64,000 nucleotides of DNA, from the NCBI GenBank assembly GCA_963728835.1, contig CAVSKZ010000002.1, positions 248,001-312,000 on the forward strand. Direction: 5' to 3'. The notes under the pieces were generated by a model, which was given only the letters and a program-made list of their open reading frames with translations, was not told the origin of the DNA and did no database searches. The stretch is from VRUE01 sp963728835 (GTDB lineage: Bacteria > Actinomycetota > Thermoleophilia > Solirubrobacterales > 70-9). Made by a program: the position numbers and the translations under genes. The first letter of the stretch is position 1; the number at the start of each line of letters is the position of its first letter. Below are positions 34,218 to 42,761 of the stretch, piece after piece.

Positions 34218-34991
34218 ATGCCGAGAGCGCGCAAGCTCGCGACCGTGGCGGGGGCGCTCTTGACTGCTCTCGCCCTCACCGCGCCCTCCGCCGGCGCAAG
34301 CGGCAACGGCAGTGCCCTGGTCGTCGGCGACAGCCTCGAGGTCCTGACCTCCCCCTACCTCGAGCGATACCTGCCCGGTGTGCGCCTCACCGTCAACGCC
34401 GAGGGCGGCTACAACAGCTTCCAGGTCCTCGACCTGTTCAGGGAGAGCTACGACCCCTCCCACTCGGTGATCGTCTTCGACGCGGGCATCAACGACAACC
34501 CCGCCTATCCGGAGATCCTCGCCGAGAACCTGGCCGCGGTTGCCGCGACGATCGGCGGCAGGTGCATGGTCGTGCCGACCATCCACGGATTCACCGTCGA
34601 CGGAGTCGACAACACCGGTAAGAACCGTGTTGTCGAAGCCTTCGCCGCTTCACGACCCGGCACACAGGTCCCCGACTGGGCGGGAGCGGTAGCCACACAC
34701 CCCGAGCTGATGCAGGCCGACAACCTGCACCCCGTCCCCGAGGGCGCCGCACTCCGGGCCAAGCTGATCGCCCGGGGCATCCAGGGGTGCCTTGCCTTCA
34801 TCTCGGCCCCTGCGCGCGAGCCGGCCCTGGAATCCGGGCCGGACCTACCGTCCGTCGCGAAGATCGCCAGGCGGCAGGCCTCGGTGACCGAGGCGATAGG
34901 GATCGACCTGGCCCGGAATCTGCTGGTGCAGATGGCGCAGCGGCAACCGCCGCTGGCGGCGATGCTTACCATGGTTTCCTCCTATGCCTGA
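34218..34991 (+). CDS. Secreted SGNH/GDSL-type hydrolase
   Basis: 257 residues from ATG 34218; signal peptide ends near residue 28 (APSAGAS). The GDSL serine block is VVGDSLEVL, and the C-terminal DNLHPVPEG supplies the expected Asp-x-x-His pair. INDNPAYPEIL is the third block with a catalytic asparagine. These enzymes are esterases or acetyl-removing enzymes. It overlaps the following acyltransferase gene by 8 bp, which also carries an SGNH domain, suggesting a role in acetyl group turnover on a cell-envelope polymer. Confidence 0.78.
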   Translation: MPRARKLATVAGALLTALALTAPSAGASGNGSALVVGDSLEVLTSPYLERYLPGVRLTVNAEGGYNSFQVLDLFRESYDPSHSVIVFDAGINDNPAYPEILAENLAAVAATIGGRCMVVPTIHGFTVDGVDNTGKNRVVEAFAASRPGTQVPDWAGAVATHPELMQADNLHPVPEGAALRAKLIARGIQGCLAFISAPAREPALESGPDLPSVAKIARRQASVTEAIGIDLARNLLVQMAQRQPPLAAMLTMVSSYA

Positions 34992-36924
34992 GCCCGTCAA
35001 GCGTGGCGAGCGCTACATGCCTGGGCTCGACGGCCTGCGTGCCATAGCCGTCCTCGGCGTGATCTTCTACCACCTGGGATTCGGCTGGGCAGAGGGTGGG
35101 CTGCTCGGGGTCGGCGTGTTCTTCACCCTGAGCGGCTACCTGATCACCGACATCCTCCTCACCCAGGTAGGGCGAGGCGGAATCAAGTTGAAGTCGTTCT
35201 GGCTGGCGCGCGCCCGGCGCCTCCTGCCCGCCCTGTTCCTGATGCTGACCGTGGTGATGGCGTGGGTGACGGTGATCGGGCCACACCAACCGGCCGACTT
35301 CCGCAGCGCCGCACTCTCGGCAGTCGGCTACTTCAACAACTGGTGGCTGGTCTTCCACGACGTTTCCTACTTCGCACGCTTCGCACCGCCGTCGCCGCTC
35401 AACCACCTCTGGTCGCTCTCGGTAGAGGAGCAGTTCTACATCTTCTGGCCCTTCCTGCTGATGGTCGGGATTCACTTCGTGCCGGAGGTGAAGAGCACCA
35501 CCGGCGTACGCCTGCGGCTTGCCGGAGTCACACTCTTCGCCGCGCTGTGCTCCGGCATCCTGATGGCGGTCCTCTACAGCCCCTCGCTGGACCCCTCGCG
35601 CGTGTACTACGGGACCGACACCCGTGCCCTGGAGCTCCTGGTCGGAGCGGCGCTGGCGATGGTCTGGCCGAGTCGCCGGCTGCGCCCCGGGATCGCCCCG
35701 CAGGCGCGGCGGATGATCGACACGATGGGGATCGCTGGGCTGCTGGCAATCGGGTTGATGTTCTGGAGCTCCAGCGAGTTCTCACCCTTCCTCTATCGCG
35801 GCGGCTTCGCCCTGCTCGGACTCGCCTCGGTGCTCGCCGTGGCAGCCCTCGCCCATCCCGCCTCGCGGCTCGGCTCGATCGTCGGCTGCCGGCCGATGCG
35901 GTGGATCGGCCAGCGCTCCTACGGCATCTATCTCTGGACCCTGCCGATCATCGTCCTGACCACCCCGGAGGGGACACTGGGCCGCGTCGACCTCCTCCGC
36001 GCCGCCCTCCAGGTCGCCGCGATCATGGGGATAGCGGAGCTCTCCTGGCGCTACGTCGAGGACCCGATCCGCCACGGGGCCCTGGGCTGGCTCTGGGCAC
36101 AGCTGCGAGCGGGGCGCTGGCGAGCGGGGCGGGTGCCGCGCCGTGGCTGGGCGCTGCTCACGGCCAGCGCCGTGGTCGCCGCCTTTGCCGTGGCCGGCCT
36201 TGCTGGCATGGGCGTCGCGGACGAATCGAGGGCGGTCGGGTCGGCGACCGTGGCCAAGACGGTCACCGCGAAGGGGGTTAAGCGTGCCCCGCTTGCGACC
36301 TCCTGCGAAGCGGTCGTGCACATCGGCGACTCGACCTCGGAGGGACTCGTCTCCGAAGAGTGGCTTCCCCCCAGCGAACTGATCAGCGCCCAGTACGCGC
36401 GTGTCGGCGCGATGACCCAGCACCTCGAGGTGTCGGGCGCCCGCTCGATCTACGAGAACTTCGAAGGGGAACCCAACGCCCAGGAAGTGGCGGAAACCTG
36501 GAAGAACGAAGGGTTCGAGGGCTGCTGGGTGATCGCGATGGGCACCAACGAGGCGGCCAACGTCGCCGTGGGCTCGAGCGTCACCTACGACGACCGGATC
36601 GACAGCATGATGTCGACGATCGGCGACGAGCGGGTGATATGGGTGAACGCGAAGTCACTCGTCGCCAGCGGGCCCTATTCAGCCGCCAACATGAGGGAGT
36701 GGGACAAGGCGCTGCGGAGCGCCTGCGACCGCCATCCATACATGCGGGTGTACGACTGGGCCTCCGACGTGAAGGACACCTGGTTCACCCCTGACGGCAT
36801 CCACTTCACCTCGCCGGGGTATGCCGAACGCGGCAGGCTGATCGCCGACGCCCTGCTCGAGGCGTTCCCAAACGATGAGCCTCTGGTGATGAAGGACAGG
36901 GACGACTGCCTGATTTCCCTGTAG
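34984..36924 (+). CDS. OafA/YrhL-type membrane acyltransferase fused to an SGNH domain
   Basis: 646 residues. The N-terminal acyltransferase-3 domain (about 10-390) has PGLDGLRAIAVLGVIFYHLG, the RRLLPALFL block and about ten membrane helices. A C-terminal SGNH domain begins near 430, with HIGDSTSEGL (serine block) and DGIHFTSPGYAERG (catalytic D..H). Such fusions O-acetylate peptidoglycan or polysaccharides: the membrane part hands acetyl across and the SGNH part transfers it. It overlaps the SGNH gene upstream by 8 bp. Confidence 0.85.
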   Translation: MPEPVKRGERYMPGLDGLRAIAVLGVIFYHLGFGWAEGGLLGVGVFFTLSGYLITDILLTQVGRGGIKLKSFWLARARRLLPALFLMLTVVMAWVTVIGPHQPADFRSAALSAVGYFNNWWLVFHDVSYFARFAPPSPLNHLWSLSVEEQFYIFWPFLLMVGIHFVPEVKSTTGVRLRLAGVTLFAALCSGILMAVLYSPSLDPSRVYYGTDTRALELLVGAALAMVWPSRRLRPGIAPQARRMIDTMGIAGLLAIGLMFWSSSEFSPFLYRGGFALLGLASVLAVAALAHPASRLGSIVGCRPMRWIGQRSYGIYLWTLPIIVLTTPEGTLGRVDLLRAALQVAAIMGIAELSWRYVEDPIRHGALGWLWAQLRAGRWRAGRVPRRGWALLTASAVVAAFAVAGLAGMGVADESRAVGSATVAKTVTAKGVKRAPLATSCEAVVHIGDSTSEGLVSEEWLPPSELISAQYARVGAMTQHLEVSGARSIYENFEGEPNAQEVAETWKNEGFEGCWVIAMGTNEAANVAVGSSVTYDDRIDSMMSTIGDERVIWVNAKSLVASGPYSAANMREWDKALRSACDRHPYMRVYDWASDVKDTWFTPDGIHFTSPGYAERGRLIADALLEAFPNDEPLVMKDRDDCLISL

Positions 36925-36938
36925 GGGGTTGATGGTAG

Positions 36939-37014
36939 GGGACGCCGGTGCCCCTCCCCAAAACGCTCGGCGGGAGCCTCGCTGGAGTGTTTTGGGGAGG
37001 GGCACCGGCGTCCC
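36939..37014. repeat. Family B palindromic element, copy 3 (inverted)
   Basis: Perfect 26-nt arms 36939-36964 and 36989-37014 around a loop; the core reads GGCGGGAGCC, the reverse complement of copies 1 and 2. It begins 14 bp after the acyltransferase stop. Its 3' arm overlaps the first 14 bases of family C copy 2. Confidence 0.92.
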
Positions 37015-37318
37015 TTCAACAGCGCACGAGCCGCGGAAGCTCCTTCTCTCGAAGTCTCATCCGGCTCTCCGAAAAGCTCCACATGCCTGAATGCCGTTTC
37101 GGGCGCCCCAAGCTCTTTTTTAAGCTTGGGGACCCTGTGCCCGGGTTCGAAATCTGGGCGTAACTCGGTGACGTGTGATGGAGCCTGGCCGCCCTCCAGG
37201 CGAACCTCGCGAAGCGGCCTATGCAATCCGGTCTGGGGCGCGGCGTAGCCGCGCACGAAGTTCACCCCTCGCGCGCAGCGCGTGGGGTGTGGGTTCGAAT
37301 GGAGGGCGGCCAGGCTCC
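37001..37318 (+). repeat. Family C composite structured element, copy 2
   Basis: Matches copy 1 (14069-14388) nearly end to end: CAACAGC (37017-37023) to the closing stem is 163 bp here and 164 bp there. The CCCCAAGCT/AGCTTGGGG hairpin is at 37106-37131. The 18-bp closing stem 37180-37197 with 37301-37318 is perfect, and 139 bp span it in both copies. It contains hairpins GCGCGGCGTAGCCGCGC and a CCC...GGG one near 37266-37285. The SpoIID stop codon uses its last base. Confidence 0.9.
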
Positions 37319-38421
37319 TACCTACTACCCACCTTCGTGAAGAACGCCCAGCGGTCGTAGAGGCCCAGGGCGGCGGCTAGCGTGTCGCCGCGGATCGTCG
37401 CCGCGCCCCCGGTGCCTACCAGCTTGGCGTAGTCGATCCGGGGGGAGTCGCCGCGCTTGGTCACCACGACGTCGCGCAGGCGCCCGCGCACGTATGGGGC
37501 GAGGCGGGAATCGATCTCGGCCTGCGAGAAGCGGAAGGTCCAGCGGTGCTGGGGAGCGTAGTGGTCGTAGGGGTCGGCGACGCTGCGCAGGTAGGGAACC
37601 TCGGGGGCGCCGAGGAAGCCGGACTCGGTGCGGCCGCCGGAGGAGGAGAAGTAGGTGGTCTGGGCTATCTCGCCGGCGAAGGTCGCAACCTGGCTGCGGG
37701 TGGACCGCACGGCGGCGTCGGTCCGCGCGTCCTCCACCGCGACGCCGCCGTAGACCTGCGTTCGCGTGTCCGGGTAGAGATCGAAGCCGTCGCCCCCCAC
37801 GTCGGTGGAGAGGGCGATCGAGCGCGAGGCGACAGCGAACGCCCGCAGCGTCGCCATCGGCCATTCGGGAGGGACCTCCACCGGCACCGAGCCGCGGGCG
37901 TAGTCGTCGACGTTGAGCACGTTGACGACGTTCAGCGCCGAGCCGCTCGGGATCGCCTCGAGCGCTCCGCGGTAGGTGCCCACGCCGGCGATCCGGATCG
38001 TCCCCCGCGACTCGGTGCGGAGGCGCTCGCCGCAGCGGGCGAGCAGCCTGCCCGAGCTCGAGAGCAGCCGCACCGAGGAGCCGCGCCTGCGCGCCGCGTA
38101 GCTGCGGGCGGGGTCGAGCTCGCGTCCGCAGGCCGCGGTCGCGTGCGAGAAGGAGACGTCGCCCGGGTCGCTCGTGAGCAGCACGCGGACCATCTGGGCG
38201 CCCCGCATCTCGGCGATCCCGATCCCGCGGAAGTAGTGGCCGAGGATCTGCCGGTAGCCGGCGCCGTGCAGTCCGTAGCCGTAGGCGCCGTAGGCGCTCA
38301 TGCCGACGCCGTGGCCGAAGCCGCCGCCTCGCACCACCCAGGTCGCGGCGCCGGCGGCCTGCGGGGCGGCGCCGGCAAGCAGGAGCCCCGCCGCCAGGGC
38401 TGCGATCCGCACTCGCCTCAT
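37318..38421 (-). CDS. SpoIID/LytB-domain secreted protein
   Basis: 367 residues. Signal peptide 1-25 (AAGAATW). The family core includes GGGFGHGVGMSAYGAYGY (SpoIID-type glycine motif), NVDDYARGSVPVEVPPEWP (with the catalytic-type glutamate) and the late ARTDAAVRSTRSQVATFAGE, with TYFSSSGGRTES. In spore formers SpoIID cleaves peptidoglycan glycan strands (lytic transglycosylase); in other Actinobacteria the family is common outside sporulation. A cell-wall role is inferred. No other sporulation gene is seen here. Confidence 0.88.
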   Translation of the reverse strand: MRRVRIAALAAGLLLAGAAPQAAGAATWVVRGGGFGHGVGMSAYGAYGYGLHGAGYRQILGHYFRGIGIAEMRGAQMVRVLLTSDPGDVSFSHATAACGRELDPARSYAARRRGSSVRLLSSSGRLLARCGERLRTESRGTIRIAGVGTYRGALEAIPSGSALNVVNVLNVDDYARGSVPVEVPPEWPMATLRAFAVASRSIALSTDVGGDGFDLYPDTRTQVYGGVAVEDARTDAAVRSTRSQVATFAGEIAQTTYFSSSGGRTESGFLGAPEVPYLRSVADPYDHYAPQHRWTFRFSQAEIDSRLAPYVRGRLRDVVVTKRGDSPRIDYAKLVGTGGAATIRGDTLAAALGLYDRWAFFTKVGSR

Positions 38422-38452
38422 CCGGCCCGAGGATACGTCTCTCGGTCGAGGG

Positions 38453-38878
38453 CTAGAGGACCTGGGCGTCGAGAAAGCCGGCGACCAGGACCAGCCAGCC
38501 GCCGATCTCGGCGACGATCAGGGCGACCATGAAGGCGTGCAGGCCGCCGGCCGGATCGCGGAACTGGTTGTCGGTGTCGCGCCGCCAGCCGTGGAACATG
38601 TACCCGGCGACCGCGGCGAAGAAGTAGAGGGCGAGCGCACCCGCGGCGAGCAGGTTGACCAGACCGCTCCAGCCGCTCAGCTCGACGAAGGTCGCGACCA
38701 GGAGCAGGGCGAAGCTGTAGAGCAGCGCGGCCCGGTGGGCGACGTCGACGTAGGGGTGGGCGACGCTCTCCTCCGATTCGACGATCTGCCGGTACTTGAG
38801 GACCCCTAGCAGCAGAGCCCAGAGGAACATCGCGGCGGCGAGCAGCAGAACGACCTTGGTGTCTGAGCCCAGCTCCAC
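38453..38878 (-). CDS. Hypothetical four-helix membrane protein
   Basis: 141 residues. Four hydrophobic segments at about 8-26, 50-67, 72-93 and 112-135; the loop after helix 1 is charged (KYRQIVESEESVAHPY). No domain recognised. It is preceded by an upstream SpoIID gene on the same strand and followed by a divergent DUF4383-like gene. Confidence 0.65.
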   Translation of the reverse strand: MELGSDTKVVLLLAAAMFLWALLLGVLKYRQIVESEESVAHPYVDVAHRAALLYSFALLLVATFVELSGWSGLVNLLAAGALALYFFAAVAGYMFHGWRRDTDNQFRDPAGGLHAFMVALIVAEIGGWLVLVAGFLDAQVL

Positions 38879-38950
38879 GGGCGGATCCTATGGCTCGCCG
38901 GCCGGGGGGCGACGGAAATCCGTCACGGTCCCGGTACCGATCGTCGGCTA

Positions 38951-39403
38951 GTGTCCGCGGCGATGGAGGCGGCAACGGCACCGCGGACGCAGTGGACCTT
39001 CGCCCAGTGGGGGATCGTCGTCGTAGCCACCCTGCAGCTCGTCTGGGCCACCGCCGGGCTGATCGCCGAGCCGAGCTTCGACTTCGGCGAGGGCGCGGCG
39101 ACCGAGCGGGTGCTGGGGGTCGACTTCAACGGCGTCCACGCGCTCTCGGGCTTCCTCCTCTTCCTGCCCGCCTACTACTTCGTCCAGAAGCCGCGCTGGG
39201 CCGTCCTCTACGCGATCTACGTGGCGGGGGCGCTGCTCGTCACCGGCGTTTGGGCGATCTTCTCTACCAGCCCCGCCGGCATCTTCACCTTCCCCAACAA
39301 CGGCGCCGACGCCGTCCTGCACATCGCCACCGGCGTCGTCTTCGCGGCCATCGCCGCGATCCAGCTCGGCCTCGACCGCGGTTTCTCACCGAAACCGTCT
39401 TAG
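38951..39403 (+). CDS. DUF4383-like membrane protein
   Basis: 150 residues from GTG 38951 (ATG 38963 is an alternative). Four membrane helices. DFNGVHALSGFLLFLPAYYF and the later NNGADAVLHIATGVVFAAIA give the DUF4383 look. Function unknown. It ends inside the left arm of a hairpin at 39390-39434 that faces a convergent gene. Confidence 0.7.
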   Translation: MSAAMEAATAPRTQWTFAQWGIVVVATLQLVWATAGLIAEPSFDFGEGAATERVLGVDFNGVHALSGFLLFLPAYYFVQKPRWAVLYAIYVAGALLVTGVWAIFSTSPAGIFTFPNNGADAVLHIATGVVFAAIAAIQLGLDRGFSPKPS

Positions 39404-39434
39404 ACCCCGATATATGTCGGTTGAGACGGTTTCG
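39390..39434. terminator. Hairpin between convergent genes
   Basis: CGAAACCGTCT (39390-39400) with AGACGGTTTCG (39424-39434). A smaller CCGA/TCGG hairpin is inside the loop. It sits between two converging genes; the stop TAG at 39401-39403 is in it. Confidence 0.6.
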
Positions 39435-39439
39435 CACTC

Positions 39440-39874
39440 TTAGAAGGCGGCGCTGGTACCGGCGGCGCGAAGGGCGAGGAAGAGGATCACGCCGCAGCTG
39501 ACGGCCATGATGCCCATCTCGCGGCGGACTATCGCCAGGGCGAGGGACTGCTGCGCCTCGGGGGCCATGGCCTCGACGTCGAGGTCGCCCAGCTCGCGTT
39601 CGGCGGCGCCTGCCCGGGCGCCCTCGGCGATCAGCGAGACGACCAGGGGGAGGATCCCGTAGAGGTAGTGGATCTCGTCACTGGGTTCGTGGCCGGTGAA
39701 GACGAGCAGGCCGCCGAGCATGGCCTGGACGAAGACGGCCGCCTGGGCGGCGCGCAGGAAATACCAGAAGGGGATCGAGGGGCGCTCACGGAGCCAGGCC
39801 ACGCCTCCCAGGGCGAAGGCGGCGAGGTTCAGCGCTATTACGGCGCAGCCGACGACGAGGTGCACCTCGGGCAC
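39440..39874 (-). CDS. Hypothetical four-helix membrane protein next to nuoA
   Basis: 144 residues; helices at about 5-24, 41-60, 71-85 and 120-138, with a charged loop (ERELGDLDVEAMAPEAQ). No family recognised. It starts 159 bp from nuoA and is divergent from it, so both may use the AT-richer gap 39875-40033. A cytochrome-linked role is possible only by context. Confidence 0.6.
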   Translation of the reverse strand: MPEVHLVVGCAVIALNLAAFALGGVAWLRERPSIPFWYFLRAAQAAVFVQAMLGGLLVFTGHEPSDEIHYLYGILPLVVSLIAEGARAGAAERELGDLDVEAMAPEAQQSLALAIVRREMGIMAVSCGVILFLALRAAGTSAAF

Positions 39875-40033
39875 GGCTATTTCCTCCTAAGAGAGTCGGA
39901 ATTCGGCTTGCTGATGCGGAAAATCACTATGTAGCAATCTGTTACAAGGTGGGTGTATAAAAGCGGTTGCAGGCGGTGGAGCATCGATCGACGAGGTGCC
40001 CCGCGAGTCGCCCGCGTCAACCTCCAAATACAA

Positions 40034-40411
40034 GTGCTGAAGAGCTACCTGCCGATTCTCGTCTTTGCCTTCCTCGGCGTCACAGTTGGGGGGGCTTTCG
40101 CGATGCTCAACCACGTGATCGGGCCGAAGCGCCCGAAGCGCCCGACCGCGGCGCGCGTGCGGCTGGGAGAGCCGTATGAGTCGGGAATCCCGGTCAAGGC
40201 CTCGCACGGGCTTCGCTTCGGCGTCAGCTTCTACCTGATCGCGATGCTTTTCATCCTCTTCGACATCGAGGTCGTCTTCCTCTATCCGATCGCGGTGATC
40301 CTCGAGGACGCCGACAGCATCTTCGTCCTCGGCGAGCTGGTCACCTTCGTCGTGCTGCTTCTCGTCGCCTTCGTCTACGTCTGGCGAAAGGGTGCGCTGG
40401 ATTGGAAGTAG
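40034..40411 (+). CDS. nuoA: NADH-quinone oxidoreductase subunit A
   Basis: 125 residues from GTG 40034. Three membrane helices, with FDIEVVFLYPIAVIL as the conserved quinone-side signature and the KRPTAARVRLGEPYESG loop. GTG 39953 would add 27 unlikely residues; no ribosome-binding site is obvious for the chosen start. First gene of the nuo operon. It overlaps nuoB. Upstream 39875-40033 holds the promoter region, but clear -35/-10 boxes are not seen. Confidence 0.85.
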   Translation: MLKSYLPILVFAFLGVTVGGAFAMLNHVIGPKRPKRPTAARVRLGEPYESGIPVKASHGLRFGVSFYLIAMLFILFDIEVVFLYPIAVILEDADSIFVLGELVTFVVLLLVAFVYVWRKGALDWK

Positions 40412-41073
40412 AGCGCCAGACGATGCGGGCCCGGCAGCTGCGCGCCCGCGACATGCTGCGCGGCGACCTCGAGGGCGAGGAGCTGGAGCGCTACGTCGAG
40501 CAAAGGGTCGTGATGACCAACTTCGACAAGATGCTCGGCTGGGCCCGCTCGAACTCGATCTTCCCGCTCACCTTCGGGCTCGCCTGCTGCGCGATCGAGG
40601 GGATACCGATGGCGGCCGTCACGGCCCGATACGACATCGCCCGCTTCGGTGCCGAGGCCGGGCGCGCCTCGCCACGCCAGGCCGACCTGATCGTCCTCTC
40701 CGGCAGGGTCTCGATCAAGATGGCGCCGATCATCCGCCGCCTCTACGACCAGATGCTGGAGCCGAAGTGGGCGATCTCGATGGGAGCCTGCTCCTCCAGC
40801 GGCGGCATGTTCTCCAACTACGCGGTGGTCCAGGGCGCCGACAAGTTCATGCCGATCGACGTCCACGTGCCGGGCTGCCCGCCCCGACCCGAGGCGGTGC
40901 TCTACGGCTTCAACAAGCTGCAGCGAAAGATCCAGGGCAACCCCGACCAGGGGTGGCGCGCCCGCTACGGCGCGCACGGCACCGAGGAGTGGGCGCGTGG
41001 CGGCCCGCGCAGCGAACCGAGCGCCGAGGCGGCGGAGGCATACGAAGCCGCGAGGAAGCTGATCGGTGCCTGA
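40402..41073 (+). CDS. nuoB: NADH-quinone oxidoreductase subunit B
   Basis: 223 residues from TTG 40402, or 216 from ATG 40423. The cluster N2 cysteines are all present: LTFGLACCAIEG, GACSSSGGM and VPGCPPRPE. It delivers electrons to quinone. The last 40 residues after HGTEEWARGG are a hydrophilic tail rich in Glu/Ala, longer than in many relatives. Overlaps nuoA and nuoC, so the three are translationally coupled. Confidence 0.94.
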   Translation: MEVERQTMRARQLRARDMLRGDLEGEELERYVEQRVVMTNFDKMLGWARSNSIFPLTFGLACCAIEGIPMAAVTARYDIARFGAEAGRASPRQADLIVLSGRVSIKMAPIIRRLYDQMLEPKWAISMGACSSSGGMFSNYAVVQGADKFMPIDVHVPGCPPRPEAVLYGFNKLQRKIQGNPDQGWRARYGAHGTEEWARGGPRSEPSAEAAEAYEAARKLIGA

Positions 41074-41584
41074 CGCCCCCGGACTGGAGCTGATCCGGGG
41101 GGAGATCGAGCAGGACCACCCGGGCGCCGTGCTGGACACGGGCTTCGAGCACGGCTGCGCGAGCATGTCGATCGGCCCTGCGCACGTCCTCGCCGTGCTC
41201 GGCTGGCTGCGCGACGCCCCCGGACAGGGCTACCGCTTCCTCTCCAGCCTCCACGCGGCGGACTACCTGCCGGCCGAGCCCCGCTTCGCGGTCCACTACG
41301 AGCTGCTCAACCGCGACCGGGTCGAGCGCATTCGGGTGAAGGCGCTGCTCGCAGACCCCGGCGAGGACTCGCTGCCGGAGATCGACTCCTGCGTCGAGCT
41401 CTTCCCGACTGCCGAGTTCCAGGAGCGCGAGGCCTACGACTTCTTCGGGATCGTGTTCAAAGGCCACCCCGACCTGCGGCGGATCCTGCTGCCCGAGGAC
41501 TACGTCGGCTGGCCTCAGCGCCGCGACTTCCCGGTCGGCGGGGAGCCGGTGACCTTCACCTACAACGAGCACACCTATGGCTGA
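41066..41584 (+). CDS. nuoC: NADH-quinone oxidoreductase subunit C
   Basis: 172 residues from GTG 41066, which overlaps the nuoB stop. The NuoC 30-kDa signature is ELFPTAEFQEREAYDFFGI with the end RRILLPEDYVGWPQRRDFP. Hydrophilic arm subunit that binds NuoD. It overlaps nuoD by 8 bp. Confidence 0.93.
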   Translation: MPDAPGLELIRGEIEQDHPGAVLDTGFEHGCASMSIGPAHVLAVLGWLRDAPGQGYRFLSSLHAADYLPAEPRFAVHYELLNRDRVERIRVKALLADPGEDSLPEIDSCVELFPTAEFQEREAYDFFGIVFKGHPDLRRILLPEDYVGWPQRRDFPVGGEPVTFTYNEHTYG

Positions 41585-42761
41585 GCTGGCCGAGCGGACC
41601 GAGGTGATGACCGTGAACATCGGTCCCCACCACCCCGCGACCCACGGGGTGCTGCGGCTGGTCGTCGACCTCGAGGGCGAGGTCGTCAAGGACCTCAAGC
41701 CGATCATCGGCTACGTCCACACGGGGATCGAAAAGTCCTGCGAGGACAAGAGCTATTGGAAGGTCATCCCCTTCGTCGAGCGGATGGACTACGTCTCCTA
41801 CTTCTTCCAGATGGAGGCCTTCTGCGGCGCGGTCGAGCGCATGATCGAGCTCGAGATCCCGCCGCGGGCGAAGTACCTGCGGACGATCTTCCTCGAGCTC
41901 AACCGAATCCACTCCCACCTGGTCTGGCTGGGGACGACGGCGCTCGACCTCGGCGCGATCTCGATGCTCTGGTACTGCTTCCGCGAGCGCGACCGCATCC
42001 TCGACCTCTTCGAGATGGCGACGGGGCAGCGGATGCACACGCGCTACTTCCAGGTCGGCGGCGTGATCGAGGACATCCCGCTCGGCTTCGAGGCAAAGCT
42101 GCGCGAGTTCATCGCCGACATGCCGGTGCGGGTGGGCCAGTACCAGGCTCTTCTCGACCGCAACGAGGTCTTCCTCTCGCGGACCAAGGGCACCGGGATC
42201 GTCTCGCGCGAGCGGCTGCTGGAGCTGGGCGTGACCGGGCCGCTGCTGCGCGCCGCCGGCGAGCCCTGGGACCTGCGAAAGGCCTTCGACTACCTCGCCT
42301 ACCCGGAGATGGACTTCAAGGTCCCGGTCGGCACCGTGGGGGACAACTACGACCGCTATCGGGTGCGGGTGGCGGAGATGGTCGAGTCGACGCGGATCGT
42401 CGAGCAGGCGCTCGACGCCCTGCCCGAGGGCCCCTTCATCGCCGACGACCGCAAGTACGTGCTGCCGCCGCGCTCGGAGCTCTCGACCTCGATGGAGTCG
42501 CTGATCCACCACTTCAAGCTCGTCACCGAGGGCTACCGGGTGGGCCCGAGCGAGCTCTACTACGCGATCGAGTCGCCGCGCGGCGAGATGGGCTGCTTCG
42601 TCCTCGCCGACGGCTCGGCGAAGCCGGCGCGGGTCCACTTCAGGGATCCCTCGTTCGTCAACCTGCAGGCCTTCAGGGACATGTCAGTGGACGGCTACGT
42701 CGCCGACATGATCGCCAGCCTCGGCATGCTCGACCCTATCCTCGGCGGAGTCGACCGGTGA
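41577..42761 (+). CDS. nuoD: NADH-quinone oxidoreductase subunit D
   Basis: 394 residues. The quinone-site region GPHHPATHGVLRL is near the N-terminus; the family segment FFLELNRI-like TIFLELNRIHSHLVW and the end MLDPILGGVDR are present. The acidic interface EMGCFVLADGS is normal. It forms the quinone pocket with NuoB. Stop overlaps the GTG of nuoE. Confidence 0.95.
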   Translation: MAELAERTEVMTVNIGPHHPATHGVLRLVVDLEGEVVKDLKPIIGYVHTGIEKSCEDKSYWKVIPFVERMDYVSYFFQMEAFCGAVERMIELEIPPRAKYLRTIFLELNRIHSHLVWLGTTALDLGAISMLWYCFRERDRILDLFEMATGQRMHTRYFQVGGVIEDIPLGFEAKLREFIADMPVRVGQYQALLDRNEVFLSRTKGTGIVSRERLLELGVTGPLLRAAGEPWDLRKAFDYLAYPEMDFKVPVGTVGDNYDRYRVRVAEMVESTRIVEQALDALPEGPFIADDRKYVLPPRSELSTSMESLIHHFKLVTEGYRVGPSELYYAIESPRGEMGCFVLADGSAKPARVHFRDPSFVNLQAFRDMSVDGYVADMIASLGMLDPILGGVDR

